From positions 744,001 through 808,000 of the forward strand of contig CP091739.1 in NCBI GenBank assembly GCA_022010095.1: a stretch of DNA of 64,000 bases. Direction: 5' to 3'. Origin of the DNA: Clostridium sp. (GTDB taxonomy: Bacteria > Bacillota_I > Bacilli_A > RF39 > UBA660). The notes under the pieces were generated by a model that was not told the DNA's origin, made no database searches, and saw only the letters and a list, made by a program, of their open reading frames with translations. The translations under genes and the position numbers were made by a program. Position 1 is the first letter of the stretch. Every line of letters starts with the position of its first letter. Below, one piece after another: positions 11,232 through 23,180 of this stretch.

Positions 11232-13442
11232 ATGAATAAGAAGAAATATATATTTATACTTTTTACTAGCCCTATTCTTATTTGTTCCTTTTAATATAAA
11301 AGCTGCATTTGATGCAGAAATAAAAGGAAGTTCAGTAAGAATAAGAAAGGAACATAATACTAAAAGTGATTCATCAATAATCGCAACAGTTAATGCAGGA
11401 ACACAAATAACAGTTGTTGATAAAACATTATATACTGGAAGTGGTTGTTCAAATAAATGGTATAAAATAATTTATAAAGAACAAGAAGCTTATGTATGTA
11501 GTGATTATGTTAGGTTCGTTGATAATACTTTTACTGGTATAAACGTTATAGATTACAGTGCTAGAGTCAATGGTAATAATGTTGGAGTTAGAAATAAAGC
11601 ATCTACATCAGGTAGTCTACTTGATACTTTATCACTTGGAGTAAACGTAACAATTGTAAAAAGAAGTAAACGGAAACTCAAGTGGATGTTCTGGAGGATA
11701 AATGGTATCAAATAAATTATTATGGTAATAAAGAAGGATACATATGTAAAAAAACTATGTTACTAGAAAAGAAGATATAACAAAAAGAAGATAAAGAATA
11801 TGCTGAAACACTTAAGAAAGCTAATTTTCCAGATTCATATATTCCATACTTAACCTATCTTCATAGTAAATATCCTAATTGGCAATTTAAACCTGCATTT
11901 ACAAATATAAAATTTTCATCAGCTGTAAATGGTGAAGAAGGAAAAAAATTATATGCAGACAACAAATGATAACTATAGAATATCAAATAAACCTGCTGAA
12001 GGTAGTTCATGGTTCAAAGTAAATACTGGAGTTATTGCTTTCTATCTTGACCCTAGAAACTGGCTTACAGAAGAAAGAATATTTATGTTTGAAGATTTAA
12101 AAATATGATAGTACTCTTGAAAAATGAATACCCAGCACTAATAAAATCAGTATTTGGTAATGGTAAACTTGGTGATGATAAATATACCATTCCAATGTTT
12201 AACGCAGGTAAAAGTCATAAGATTAGTCCACTTCATATCGCAACTAGAATTAGAATAGAAGTTGGCGCTAATGGAAGTGATTCAGTAAATGGAACAGAAT
12301 TTAAATGGCAAGGTAATACTTATAAAGGATATTATAATTTCTTCAATATTGGTGCTTATGAAACAACAATTGATGGAGTTAAATATTCAGCAATAACAAG
12401 AGGTCTTGCCTATGCTGCTAAACTTATTAGTAGAAGTGGTAACGTTTGGGATAATGTTGAAACATCAATACTAGAAGGAAGTAGCTTACTTGCTAAAGGA
12501 TATGTAAATGCAGGACAAGGAACTCTATACTATCAAAAATTTAATGTTGGACCTGATGCTCACTATAGTAAATATACTCATCAATATCAAACAAATATAC
12601 AAGCTCCAGCAACAGAAGGAAATAAAACATATAGTGCTCTTAAAAAAGCAGATGTTCTAAATCAAAAATTCACATTTGAAATTCCTATTTATAATGATAT
12701 GCCAAAGTACACTTCACTTCCTAAAAGTGGAGACATGAATAACGATTTAAAATCATTAGAGATTGAAGGATACAAAATAACACCAGAATTTGATGAAGAT
12801 ATACTTACATATCAATCATACATACCAAATACAATAAAAAGAAGTAAATATAAAAGCTTCTCCTAAAAGTAATGCTTCCTCTATTTCAGGAACTGGTAAA
12901 TATGAACTAAAAGATAATGAAACAGATATAACAATAACAGTACTTTCAGAAACAAAAGAAGAAAAGAAATACACTGTTACAATAATAAAAGTTGAAGACA
13001 CTACAACAGTAAATGATGCACTTCAAAAATTCAGGGCTTGGTAATGATGAAAAACTACATAACAAAAAAATAAAACATGATACTAAAGTAAATCTTATAA
13101 AAAGATAAATTATATTCAGCAAAAAGCATTGAATGTAATAATAACTAATGATAATAAAGAATTAAATAATAAGTCATTAATTACTACAGGTACTAAAATT
13201 ACAATAAAAAAACTGCTATGGAAGAAAAAAGTTTCACAATGATAGTTAATGGTGACTTATCCGGAGATGGAAAAAAATAACAATATTAGATTTATTACAA
13301 ATACAAAAAAATACCTACTTGGAGATAAAAAACTAACAACTGAATCATTAATGGCTGCCGATACTTCAGGTGATAGTAAAGTATCAATACTAGATTTATT
13401 ACAAGTACAAAAAAATATTTACTTGGTGATAAAGAATTATAA
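11232..13442 (+). CDS. Secreted SH3b-glucosaminidase with cadherin-like domain and C-terminal dockerin
   Basis: A signal peptide (MNKKKYIF...) is followed by two bacterial SH3 repeats (VRIRKEHNTKSDSS and VGVRNKASTSGSLLD, each with GxCS..WYKI/WYQI), then a LytD/Bax-like N-acetylglucosaminidase domain (PNWQFKP, SHKISPLHIATRIRIE with the catalytic Glu, GYYNFFNIGAY). A cadherin-like beta-sandwich (LKSLEIEGYKITPEFDEDILTY) and a two-repeat dockerin (GDLSGDGKITILDLLQIQK and DTSGDSKVSILDLLQVQK) end the protein. Dockerin repeats have the Ca-binding D-x-S-G-D-x-K pattern. RBS AAGGAGT precedes the ATG. It probably trims peptidoglycan at the surface and is held by the cohesin protein encoded 10 bases downstream. 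It carries about eight homopolymer frameshifts. Confidence 0.85.
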
Positions 13443-13452
13443 GGAGAGATAA

Positions 13453-15002
13453 ATGAAAAAGAATTAACATATTATTAACAAGTATATTTACCCCTACTTC
13501 TACTATTTACAAATATAGTTAAAGTAAATGTCTGCATCAGCAAATATACAAGTTACATCGGCTACTAATAGAATCGTAGTTGGAAATACTTTCACAGTTA
13601 ATGTAAAAGTTTCATCTTCTAATATTTTAGGTGCATGGGAATGGACAATTAGTTATGACTCTAAAAAAACTTAAATTAATGTCAGGTCCATCAACAGTAA
13701 AAAGATTATGGAGATAGTAAACTTAAATCAAAAAAACATATACTTATAAATTTAAAGCAATAGCTACTGGTAATACATCACTAACAGTTAAATCAGCCGC
13801 AGTATATGACTATGGAACTGAAAAAACAATGTCGCTTTCTAAAGGAACTAAAAGTGTAAATATAATAACACGAGCACAACTAGAAGCAACCTATTCAAAA
13901 AAATAATAATTTAAAAAAAGTTTATCAGTTGATGGATTAAAAACTTTCACCTGAATTTAATAAAAAAATACAACAGAATACAAAGTAGAAGCAGACTCAA
14001 ATACAGAAAAAGTTAAAGTAAACGCTACTAAAGAAGATACAAAAGCAAGCGTTTCAGGAACAGGTACACACGAAGTAACTGAAGGAGAAAATAAAATAAA
14101 AGTAACAGTTACTGCTGAAAATGGAAGCACTAAAACATACACAATAATAGTTAACGTTAGTGACCCAAATCCAATAAACGTTAAAATAAATGATAAAGAT
14201 TACACAGTAGTAAAAAAAGAGAAAGTAAACTAGAATCACCTAAGAACTATGAAAAAACAGAAATAACAATAAATAATCAAAAAGTACCAGCCTTTTATAA
14301 CGAAACAAATAACTTTACACTTGTTGGTCTTAAAGATATAGATGGTAATATTAAATTATACACATATAATAAAGATACAAATGAATATAAAGAATATAGT
14401 GAAACAACACTAAGTCAAAATAAAATATATCCTCTACCTCTTGATAAAGAAATAGATGGATATACAAAAACAACAATAAAAATAAATGAAATAGAATATG
14501 AAGCATACACTGATGACACAAATGAATTCTATATAATACATGCTAAAAAAACCTTGACACTGGAAAAAGATAATTACTTTACTTATGATAAAATTAATAA
14601 TACAATAATAAGGTTCCATGAAAAAGAAGAAAAAAACCAAATGAAACACCTAATTGTGATTCAAAACTAAAAGAGTATAAAAAAAATGTTAATCTTATTA
14701 TTTGGTGAAACAATTATTATATTTTTTTAATATTAATATGCATACTAATATCAAAAAAATAAGTAAAACTAAAAAAAGAAAGAAACAAAGAAAATTAATG
14801 CTACTCGAAGAACAAAGAAAACAAGCAGAACAACAAGAACTTGAGAAAAAAAGAAAGAATTAGAACCTAAAAAAACAAGAAGAACAAAAAAAGAAACAAT
14901 AAAAAGATGAACCAATATCAAAAAGAAATAAAAAAATGATAAACAAAAAAACTAAATAAAAAAAGAAAAAAACAAAAAAAGAAATAGAAAGAAGTGTTAT
15001 AA
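13453..15002 (+). CDS. Membrane-anchored cohesin protein
   Basis: AAGGAGAG precedes ATG 13453. After a signal region the mature protein starts near SANIQVTSATNRIVVGN and has a cohesin-like jelly roll (NILGAWEWTISYDSKKLKL, YTYKFKAIATGNTSLTV, AAVYDYGTE). Next comes a cadherin-like sandwich (LKSLSVDGLKLSPEFN, VTVTAENGSTKTYTIIV) similar to the one in the neighbouring glucosaminidase, then two short repeated modules (KINDKDYTVV, KINEIEYEAYTDD), one transmembrane helix near 14700 and a long Lys/Glu-rich cytoplasmic tail. It is the natural receptor for the dockerin of the gene before it. The stop is placed at the TAA overlapping the LCP start (TAATG). The 3' third is badly frameshifted, so the end is approximate. 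Confidence 0.75.
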
Positions 15003-16959
15003 TGAAAAAGAAAAAAATATTTAAAGGAATACTTACAATAATAATAATGATATGTTCACTCTTATCAATTGGATATCTAGCATATTCACTTACATTTTAT
15101 GAGGGAGTTGAAACATTTTATAGAATTTATGCAGTAATAATACTAATTTATTTCTTCTTGTTATTAAGTTATTTAGAACTTAGAAGTATAAAAAAGAAAT
15201 CAATGAAATCTTTCTTTATACCAGCAGTCATAAGTATATTATTTATCACCGCTGAATTATATGGTTCATATTATCTAAAAAAAATATATAAGTCAATGAA
15301 CTATACAGATAATACAAATATAAAAATACACTTCACTTGTTACTTATAACAAAGATTTAAATAGTGAAAAAAAGATTTAAAAGAAGAAAAAATAGGTATC
15401 GCAAGTGATGGTAAAGAAGAAGGATACGATTTACCACAAGAAAAAAATTAAAAGAATTAAAAACTTGATGAAGACAATGAAATAAAGACTTATAACTCAA
15501 CTATTGAATTATTATATGCATTAAAAAAATAAAGAAGTTGATGCAGACATTCTTTAGTGCAAACTACGCTGATATGTTCTACTCTCTTGAAGGGTATGAA
15601 AAATATTAGTGAAGAAACTAAAGTGATATACAAAGCAGAAAAAGAATATAAAAGTGCTAATGATGATGATATTAAAAGTTCAGAAGCTTCTCTTACAAAA
15701 CCATTTACAATGTTATTAATTGGTGTAGATTCTTCTAAAGATGGCGTTACATCAGGATATAATGGTGACGTGTTATTGCTAGTAACATTTAATCCTGATA
15801 CATTAAGGGCTACTATTACATCAGTTCCTAGAGATACTTATTTAAAGACAGCTTGTTCTAATGGAAGTTATAGAAGAATAAATACTACCACTTGGGGCAG
15901 CTCTGCATCTTGTGCTGTTAAAACTATGGAAAACCTATTCAATGTTGATATAGATTATTATGCTAAAATCAATTTCAAAGGCGTTGTTCAACTCGTTGAT
16001 GCAGTTGGTGGAATTGATGTAGATGTACCTTATTCATTCTGCGAACAAAATAGTTCAAGGTCCTGGGGCTCCAATACAATCTATGTAGAAAAAGGAAAAC
16101 AACATTTAAATGGTGAACAAGCCCTAGCACTATCAAGAAATAGACATAGTGCTAAAGATAGTAAACAAATGAAAACATATTGTCCTACTTGGACAGAAGG
16201 TTCAAGAAGTGATTTCACAAGAGGTAAAAATCAAATTAAAGTTATACTTGGTATAGTAAATGCTCGCAACAAAGAAGTTAACTAATCCAGATGAAGCAAT
16301 TAATATACTAAATTCAATTAAATCAAACTTCCAAACAAATATTACAAATAAAGATATATTATCTCTATATAATCTAGGTAAATCATTAGTAATAAGTGAT
16401 AGTACTAACCTAGTAAATGTTGAAAGAATGCAACTTAAAACATATGGAGTATGGAAAAAAGTATATGAACCAGCATCAAAGAGTTACCCAGCAGTAGAAA
16501 TACCTTATAAAGGAAGTATAAACGATATTAAAAAAGCAATAAATATTAATTTAGGTAAGACTAAGCCTACTCTTATAAAAACCGCATCATTTGACCTAAA
16601 TAAGCCATATGAAGCAACTTTAATAGGAAATGGTAAATATACTCAAAGTACAATACCTACCCTAGCCGATGTATCTAAATATACAGTAAGTGAACTTAAG
16701 AGTTACGCATCAAAATATTCATTAAAATTATCATTTATAGATGTTGATACAAATAAAAGAGTAGATATAAGTGATTATTCAACTTATAGATTCTATAGTC
16801 AAAAAAAGAACATACTAAAAATAATACTAGATCAATTAAATACACTTACAATATATGTAAAAAAAGAAAGTAGTAACACCAGTTACTACTCCACCAACAG
16901 CAAAAAGACAATAAAAAAATGACACAAATAATACAAATGATACCACATCAAACAATTAA
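15002..16959 (+). CDS. LytR-CpsA-Psr (LCP) family cell-wall glycopolymer ligase
   Basis: LCP enzymes transfer undecaprenyl-linked teichoic acid to peptidoglycan. The N-terminus has four hydrophobic helices (about residues 8-100), then a linker and the LCP domain: TMLLIGVDSSKDG, SVPRDTYLKT, the MENLFNVDIDYYAKINF region, LVDAVGGIDVDV, GEQALALSRNRH and DFTRGKNQIKVI, so the Arg and Asp residues that bind pyrophosphate are present. A C-terminal PASTA-like segment (IPTLADVSKYTVSELKSYA) follows. Start overlaps the cohesin gene stop. It is broken at about 15345-15560 and at 16270. It acts on the outer membrane face and fits the teichoic acid operon nearby. Confidence 0.9.
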
Positions 16960-17967
16960 GATTCTACTGAATCTTTTTTTATTTTTCTTTTTAATTCTTC
17001 TACTAATTTATATATTTCAGTACTTGGATTAGATTCAACAAAACAAATAACCTTACCATTATCAAAATTATTAAAAATATAACTTTTTCTGTTTTTATTA
17101 TTTTTCCTCAACAGATATCAATATTTTTATTTTTTTAAGTTTTTCTTATTTTTTTCTAACTCTATCTTTTAAATGACAAATAATTTTTTTCACTTAATAT
17201 ATTCAAAAATAATACAATTTAAAAAAACATTTAGCATACAACCAAATGTTCAAAACTATTTACTTTCTGTTAAACTACATCTTTCATTAATAAGTAATAT
17301 TAAATCATTATATCTTTCATATTTAGAATCAAATATAGCATTATTGATACCATTCTCACGTACAATCATATAAGTATTATTATTAGTCATACTTATATTT
17401 TCTAACTTATCACACTTAAATCTTTTAGAATTAATTATTTTTATCAAGATTATTAATATTCTTCTCTATAAACTTAATATTTAAAGTTCTTGATATAAAT
17501 TTAGTTTCAATCATAACAATAGTACTTATAAATAAAAATATCAATAATAAACATATATATACTAGTTAAAGGTAAATATTTAATAATAGTATTAAGTAAA
17601 TTAAATGACTTAATACATATAGATAAAAACAACTATTACAAACAATATAATAATAAGTACAATTGAAATAACATTAATCACATTAAAATTATCATGTAAA
17701 AATATATATATCTTTATCATTTATAATAATTGGATGTCTAATAGTATTAACATATCCATCACTTTTTAATTTTCTTTAAAATATAAATAAACTTTTTAAC
17801 ATACAAAGTAAAAAAACATATTAAAGTAGATATATTAAAAAAACATTTCATTAAAAACCACTTATATGTAAAAAAATAAATTAACAATAAATATTACAAT
17901 AATAACAAAAATCTAATAATGTAAATTCATCTAAATCTTTTTATATAAAAACAATTCCCTTTTTCAT
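16956..17967 (-). CDS. Integral membrane protein of unknown function
   Basis: The start at 17967 follows AGGAGTGAGTA; the first codons read MKKGIVFYIK. Stitched frames suggest pairs of hydrophobic helices (IIVIFIVNLFF, ISIVLIIILFVIVVFIYMY, LLLIFLFI) with a conserved-looking cytosolic part (SDGYVNTIRHPIIINDKDIYIF; KCDKLENISMTNNN; ICFVESNPSTEIYKLVEELK). No known family is recognised; the layout resembles small bacterial PH-like or YcxB-like membrane proteins. The frame is broken many times, so the joins are uncertain. It is convergent with the LCP gene and their stop codons share TTAA. Confidence 0.5.
16959..16983. terminator. Shared terminator inside two convergent coding ends
   Basis: AGATTC-tact-GAATCT followed by seven T residues. 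The stem codes for the last residues (DSVES) of the minus-strand gene and starts at the LCP stop codon, so one hairpin serves the convergent pair. Confidence 0.7.
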
Positions 17968-18028
17968 TACTCACTCCTATAATAATGATAACATAAAAAG
18001 ATAAAGAAAAAGCCATCAAAATCAAAAA

Positions 18029-18055
18029 TAAAAAAAGACGAATTACTCGCCTTTT
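18029..18055 (-). terminator. Rho-independent terminator
   Basis: On the minus strand AAGGCGA pairs with TTCGTCTT around GTAA and is followed by a T run; the stem overlaps the last codons (KGE, stop) of the gene ending at 18043. Confidence 0.65.
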
Positions 18056-18664
18056 AACAATATGTAATATATTATTATCTTTAATAATTGTTAATTTCAT
18101 ATTAGAAGGATATCCTAAATCTTTTCTCATATGTAATATTTGTACTAACTATATAAGCATCATATTCAGTTTTATTATACGTATATTTAGTTTCAAATAC
18201 ATCACTTACTTCCACATCTTTCACAATAGGTAATTCTTGAGTTCTCTTACCATCTATATTACTTTCAACAAAATTATATAATGTACTTCCCATATTTTCT
18301 TTAAAATTATCTTTCAAACCATTATGTAAGAATTCAAGACCACCTATATCAGTACTAGCAAGTTTATTATCAAGAGTATATAAGTCAATTACAAATAGTT
18401 TAGAGATTAATTTAGCATATTCATTATAATCTATAGTTTTTTTCATTTAATACCTTACTGAGCTCTTTTAAAAATATGTCATATATATATCAGTATCATT
18501 CTTAGATAAAAGTATAGCCATATAATTCTATAGAATCAAGTTTCTTTCTTTCTGAACCCTTAAAAGAAATCATTTTTTTAACTCTATAACCAAGATATCC
18601 AAATAGAATAATACCTATTATTATAAATATAATGATTACTACTATTCCTTTATTTTTTTCTTCA
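18043..18664 (-). CDS. Single-pass membrane protein of unknown function
   Basis: The start ATG (18662-18664) is preceded by AGGAG. An N-terminal helix (VVIIIFIIIGIILFGYLGY) anchors a roughly 180-residue outer domain with DIYMTYFKELSKVLNEKTIDYNEYAKLISKLF, LYTLDNKLASTDIGGLEFLH and TYNKTEYDAYIVSTNITYEKD. The architecture (anchored, alpha then beta) suggests an NTF2-like or similar extracytoplasmic domain, but no family motif is clear. It follows the LTA synthase gene by 20 bases in the same direction, so it is probably co-transcribed with it. Two indels near 18447 and 18110 split it. Confidence 0.6.
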
Positions 18665-18683
18665 TCCTTACATTCTCCTATTT

Positions 18684-20716
18684 TTATTTTTCTTCATTCT
18701 TAATTAAATCATGAGTAACTATTCCATTAGATACTTCAAGTATATTATTAGCATAACTCTTTAATCCATCAATATAATCAACACTTATAGGTTCATCAGT
18801 AAGAGTAACATATTCATCATTAAGACTACTATAATATACTTTATTAGTAAGAATATTACCATTAGGAAATACAACAATCTTCTCTTCATCACTAAATATA
18901 TCATGTCCAAGAGCATATTTCTCTTTAAATCCAAACATATTAGCAATAGTAGGAAGAACATCATACATTCCCATTACATTACTAATAGTCTTCTTATATT
19001 TTTTTCATCATTATTCCATATTATAAATGGTGTATTCTTAAGTAAATCATAATTATAATTTTTCCATACTTACAAAGTCTTCACTATTTTCATCTTTAAT
19101 ATCTTGCGTTACTAGATCATAATTATATAATAGATTAAATTGATTCTTAGAAAGTCTTGCTTCATGATCACCATATAACATAATCATTGTATTATCAAGT
19201 AATCCATTATCTCTAAGTAAATTAATAAACTCACCTAAAGCAGCATCAGCATAATGAGCACTTCTTATATAATTTCCCATAGATGTCTTTTCTAAATATG
19301 GAGCAACTCCTTCTTGTTCTTTACCATTTTCATCTGTATAAGTATATTTCATAGTTACATCAAATGGATCATATTTAGTTAAATCATTAAATGGTGAGTG
19401 ATTAGATAATGTAATAACTGTACCATAGAATGGTGATTTAGTTTCTTTTATATTTTTTAAGATAGGTATTAGTTGATTAAAGAATGATTTATCACTAAGT
19501 CCAAGTCCTACCCAATCTTTAGATTTTGTATCAGTTGGCACATCAAATGTATCTTTAGCATAGAAATCTTTGTAGCCAAGTGTCTTATGCATAGTTTTTC
19601 TATTCCAATAATCAGCAGCATTCGCATGAGTACTGAATGTATAATAGCCCATATCATTAAAGTAATGAGGTAATGCGTAATATTTTTCTATTATAATAGT
19701 TTACAAATACTGTACCACTTGATGAAGGCATTAAACCAGTATTTAAAGTAAACTCGGTATCGGAACTTGTTCCAATACTTATTTGAGGATAAAATCTATC
19801 AAAATACATTCCTTCACTAGCAAGTTTATTTAAGTTTGGAGTAACCTCTTCACCATTAATTTTTTTAAATTCACCAAGAAATTCTGCATACTTTCAGCAT
19901 GAATAAATATAACATTTCTTCCTTTTAAATTTATTAGTATATTTATTTACTTTTAGTTTCTTTTTCAAATTTACAAGCATAAAATTCTCTAAACCTTAAT
20001 GCTGCTTCATCATATCCAAACAAAGTATTAATCTTAGGTTGTACACTTTGTACTAAATCATTAACAGTATAAGTATATAATCCAAATTGACGTACTAGAT
20101 ACTCTCTATTCCATTGTTTAACAAGCCTACTTGTATCAGTACCAGTAAGTCCACATGCTAGAACAACAATTATTATTACAGAAGCTCCTAAAGTATATAT
20201 GAAATTCTTTCTATCTTTATTAGTCTTTTCTATTTCAAAATAATAATTCTTTTTTTACTAAGTTTCTTATGTATAAATATAAATATACAAGGAAATATCA
20301 AATATAAAAAAATTGATATATATTTAATTTATCAAATACTGAATCATTAACTTCACCAAGCATAGATGCAGTACTTATAAGATTAACTGATAAGAATGAT
20401 TGATAAAATTGATAATATATCGTATTACCTATACACAAGAATGTATAAAATAATATCCATATCAAAAAAATACCTAAATTGATACCTAGGTCTAATTAAA
20501 TATCCAAATGCTCCAACAAATAAAGTAAACATTAAATCACCAACTGTTGCTCTAAAAATATATAGGAGCTCCTACTGTAAATAATCTAATCGCAAATCCC
20601 AATAATAAACTAATTATTACATAGCTTAAGAATAAAATATTAGTACTTGCATACTTTTTTTAATAAACTTTTTAATACTTTTTAATTATTTTTTAAAATC
20701 AAATTTCCTTTTTCAT
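18684..20716 (-). CDS. ltaS: LTA synthase family sulfatase-fold enzyme (LtaS-like)
   Basis: The N-terminal third (20716 to about 20170) contains several membrane helices; the outer alkaline-phosphatase-like domain follows. Recognisable pieces are the region after ENVIFIHAES-like sequence near 19900, TGLMPSSSGT-like residues near 19720, MGYYTFSTHANAADYWNR, GTVITLSNHSPFNDLTKYD, NTMIMLYGDHEARLSK and GMYDVLPTIANMFGF. The conserved YGDHE and NHSPF motifs fit LtaS, which polymerises glycerol phosphate from phosphatidylglycerol. About 680 codons is normal. RBS GAGGAATT and a good promoter lie upstream. A phosphoglycerol transferase of the same fold cannot be excluded. Confidence 0.88.
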
Positions 20717-20733
20717 ACTAATTCCTCAAATAA

Positions 20734-20763
20734 ATTATACCATTTTTATTAATAATATTTCAA
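20734..20763 (-). promoter_or_regulatory. Sigma-A promoter of the LTA synthase gene
   Basis: TTGAAA (20758-20763) and TGGTATAAT (-10 hexamer 20734-20739) with an 18-base spacer, 18 bases before the start codon, on the minus strand. Confidence 0.65.
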
Positions 20764-20822
20764 TTTATACTAACACTTTTACACATTTTTTTGGTCAAAA
20801 AGTTCATTTGAACTTTCATAAA

Positions 20823-21193
20823 TTATCCTTCTTGTCCAGTACTACATGACCATGGATCATTTATACAATCCATACATTTTTTTCATAATCTCTATTACCT
20901 ATTAAATTCATTAATAATGCAACAATAGTAACTATTAAGAATACGATAACTGCAGCAATAGCTTTTTTAATTAATGCTTGTTGTGCTTTCTTAATATTAT
21001 CTTCATTCTTTTCAGTAACAGCTTTAGCAAGGTCTAACATACCTACAACTATTAACATAATAGGTACAACAACTTTAATACCAAATACCACAATACCAAC
21101 TAAACGAAGAATAGGCTCCATTTGCTTACATAAATCACCTGCTGAACCAATTGTACCAGAACCTGTATTTAATAAATAAATTAAATCTAACAT
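20823..21193 (-). CDS. VirB2/TrbC-like small membrane protein of the pilus locus
   Basis: It is a 123-codon protein with a short polar N-terminus (LCKQMEPILRLVG), two long hydrophobic helices (IVVFGIKVVVPIMLIVVGML and AIAAVIVFLIVTIVALLM) separated by a charged loop KAVTEKNEDNIKKAQQ, as in VirB2/TrbC-type pilins. After one frameshift the C-terminus reads CMDCINDPWSC, a four-residue-spaced Cys pair plus a third Cys. GGAGAAGGAAAT precedes the ATG. It is the last gene of the Tad-like block. It could be a pilin-like or membrane channel subunit; similarity to VirB2 rests on topology and the loop, not on a signature motif. Confidence 0.6.
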
Positions 21194-21231
21194 ATTTCCT
21201 TCTCCTTCTCTGCTTTAATTTTTAATATAAA

Positions 21232-22210
21232 TTATACCATTTTGTCAATATCATTGACGATTATAAAATCATTTTTTTGAATAAATTTATTAATTGCTTC
21301 TATATTTTTCTTGTCTATCATCAACAGGTGGTATAGTCGCAAATACTTTAAGTTTTTGTTTCATATTCAAATGTTGCTACATCTTCACTATTTAAAACAC
21401 ATTTATTAAGAACAACTTTTTCATTCTTAAGTGTTTCAAGAACTGCTTTATTCTTACGTAACATCTTATTTATCATAATAGTAGATGGTTCAATTAAATA
21501 ATATACTTGTGAACATATAGACACATCATCATAATCATTTAAATCTACTAAAACGATATCGCATAATTGTTTCTTCATAAGTTCTTTAGGCAATTCAGTA
21601 GTAGTAGTACTAACTAAATCTTTATCATTAAAATACAAGAAATCAACTTTATTTACTTCTATCGCACCAACAGTTTTAGTACCAGATAATGCCTTTCTAA
21701 GTAAATATATAAGTGTAGTAGCACCAGCATGTTGAGTCATATTCTTAAATCCAATAATTCTCATTTTACCACTATAATTATTAGTTATAGAAGTATCTCC
21801 GCCTTCACCATACCCACTATCAATATCTTGTAAATTATGAATATTAACAACATCTCTATATGTATGAGGATGAACAAGTAAATAATTAATACCTTCAGCA
21901 TTACGAGTAAAATTATATATACCAAGTGATATCAATTTAGATAAATATGATTTAGTCTCTGTTTCAGGACTATCATCAAGTAATAAAATTACATTCTCCA
22001 TATTGATATTCATCGCAAGCTTTTTGTAAATTATCTGTATTTTTGATAATCACGAATAGCAGTAATATCTAATATCATCTTATCATAATAGAAATTAGTA
22101 AATGTATCAATAATTTCATCAACATTAAATACACCCTCCATAGACTTCATAACTTCAATATTAAGTCCCATTAGAAGTTCCTTGTATTTATTAACAACCA
22201 TTACATTCAT
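21232..22210 (-). CDS. CpaE/TadZ-like pilus assembly ATPase-fold protein
   Basis: TadZ/CpaE proteins place the pilus machine and have an N-terminal receiver-like and a C-terminal ParA/MinD-like domain. Here an N-terminal part (EVMKSMEGVFNVDEIID) leads to VILLLDDSPETETKSYLSKLI, and then RIIGFKNMTQHAGATTLIYLLRKAL stands where a deviant Walker A is expected, with DIVLVDLNDYDD as the following beta strand. The classic GGxGKT is missing, as in many TadZ. AAGGAGG precedes ATG 22210. The C-terminus (KLKVFATIPPVDDRQ...DKMV) is recovered after frameshifts at 21315-21360 and ends just before the next gene's ribosome site. Confidence 0.7.
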
Positions 22211-22224
22211 GTTATTTAACCTCC

Positions 22225-22763
22225 TTAATACTCGTATCCTTCATAATCACACACCATTGGTGAATTATCATAATATAATGCCTTAGTTTCACCAGTAATA
22301 GGTATTTTTAAATATAAAATTTAATACATGTATCTTAAATGCTATAAAAAGTAGTTACTTTATAATACACTTTTTGACCATTTTCATTACGAGGACACAT
22401 TTTTTTAATACAATATCCACCAGGTTGTTTATTACCATAACCATATTGACTACAATCAACTTGACTAGCTAATGAATAATTATAACCTATATTTTGTATT
22501 TGTAAAAAAAGATAATACATCTACTGTAGGATCAGTCTGTGATAAAGCTTTAAGCTCATCATAAGAAATGTTATCATCTAGTGTTCCACCATTAAGTTGA
22601 ACACTAGTAAATCCTTCAGATCTTTCAATGTAATTAATTATTTCATTCTTAACTTTAAATGCTCTAGTATAACTAATTGAATAAGCAAGAAAAACTTACA
22701 AATAAAACTATAAAAAGTAATAACTATACCAAATAGCCATAATCCACCAATAGATTCCCTCAT
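22225..22763 (-). CDS. Pseudopilin-like protein with N-terminal helix
   Basis: The protein opens MRESIGGLWLFGIVITFYSFICKFFL, a short charged N-terminus with Glu at position 3 and a single helix, as in TadE/minor pilins. The outer part contains NEIINYIERSEGF, SQVDCSQYGYGNKQPGGYCIKKMCP (four Cys) and FKIPITGETKALYYDNSPMVCDYEGYEY at the end. It lies 15 bases upstream of the cpaE-like gene, and its neighbours are pilin and Tad genes, so a minor pilin role is likely. Its N-terminus is like that of the C39-peptidase gene at 28125 (MKESIWGYM). It is broken at 22325, 22510 and 22690. Confidence 0.65.
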
Positions 22764-22785
22764 TTTACACTTCCTTTTTTCTTAT

Positions 22786-22824
22786 TAAAAATGGCTGTAA
22801 GTGACATAACATCACTTAAAGCCA
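22786..22824 (-). terminator. Hairpin terminator after the main pilin gene
   Basis: GGCTTTAAGTGA pairs with TCACTTACAGCC (one internal mismatch) and is followed by ATTTTTAA on the minus strand. It would release a short pilin transcript and attenuate the downstream genes. Confidence 0.65.
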
Positions 22825-22859
22825 CCCAATTATATTTTTTTAATTAAAACTTCATAAGA

Positions 22860-23150
22860 CTAAGATGAAGTACCGCCACCACCAGTAGGTTCATCGATAG
22901 TAATACACTGATCTGCAGATGTTTTATTCTTAGGACAACACTTCCAAATTCTAACCGTAGCCTGACTTCCAGTTTCTTTTACTACTTCAGTAGCTTCTGC
23001 GACATAATCAACACCATAAGTATTACAAGTTTGTTGTGCTACCATTTTTTGAACCATAGGCCATAAAAAGAAATAGAATAGCATTGCAACTGCAGCAACA
23101 GCGATTAAAGTTACAACAGTCATATTTAATTCACCTGTAGCTTCTTTCAT
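22860..23150 (-). CDS. Pilin-like protein, likely major pilin
   Basis: It is an intact 96-codon gene: MKEATGELNMTVVTLIAV begins a short N-terminus with Glu residues followed by a 25-residue hydrophobic helix (to FFLWPMVQ), then a soluble part with CNTYGVDYVAEATEVV, IWKCCPK, DQCIT and a Gly/Ser-rich end. This matches small Flp/class III pilin topology, though no canonical prepilin peptidase site is obvious. It has its own strong promoter and terminator, unlike the assembly genes around it, as expected for an abundant structural subunit. Confidence 0.65.
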   Translation of the reverse strand: MKEATGELNMTVVTLIAVAAVAMLFYFFLWPMVQKMVAQQTCNTYGVDYVAEATEVVKETGSQATVRIWKCCPKNKTSADQCITIDEPTGGGGTSS

Positions 23151-23180
23151 TTATATCTTCCTCCTTTATTATCTAAATCA

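Noticed and set aside
21244..21258. Perfect palindrome GTCAATATCATTGAC next to TATAAT, looked like an operator-promoter
   Set aside because: After joining frames it lies inside the last codons of the CpaE-like gene (IIVNDIDKMV), so coding sequence explains it.
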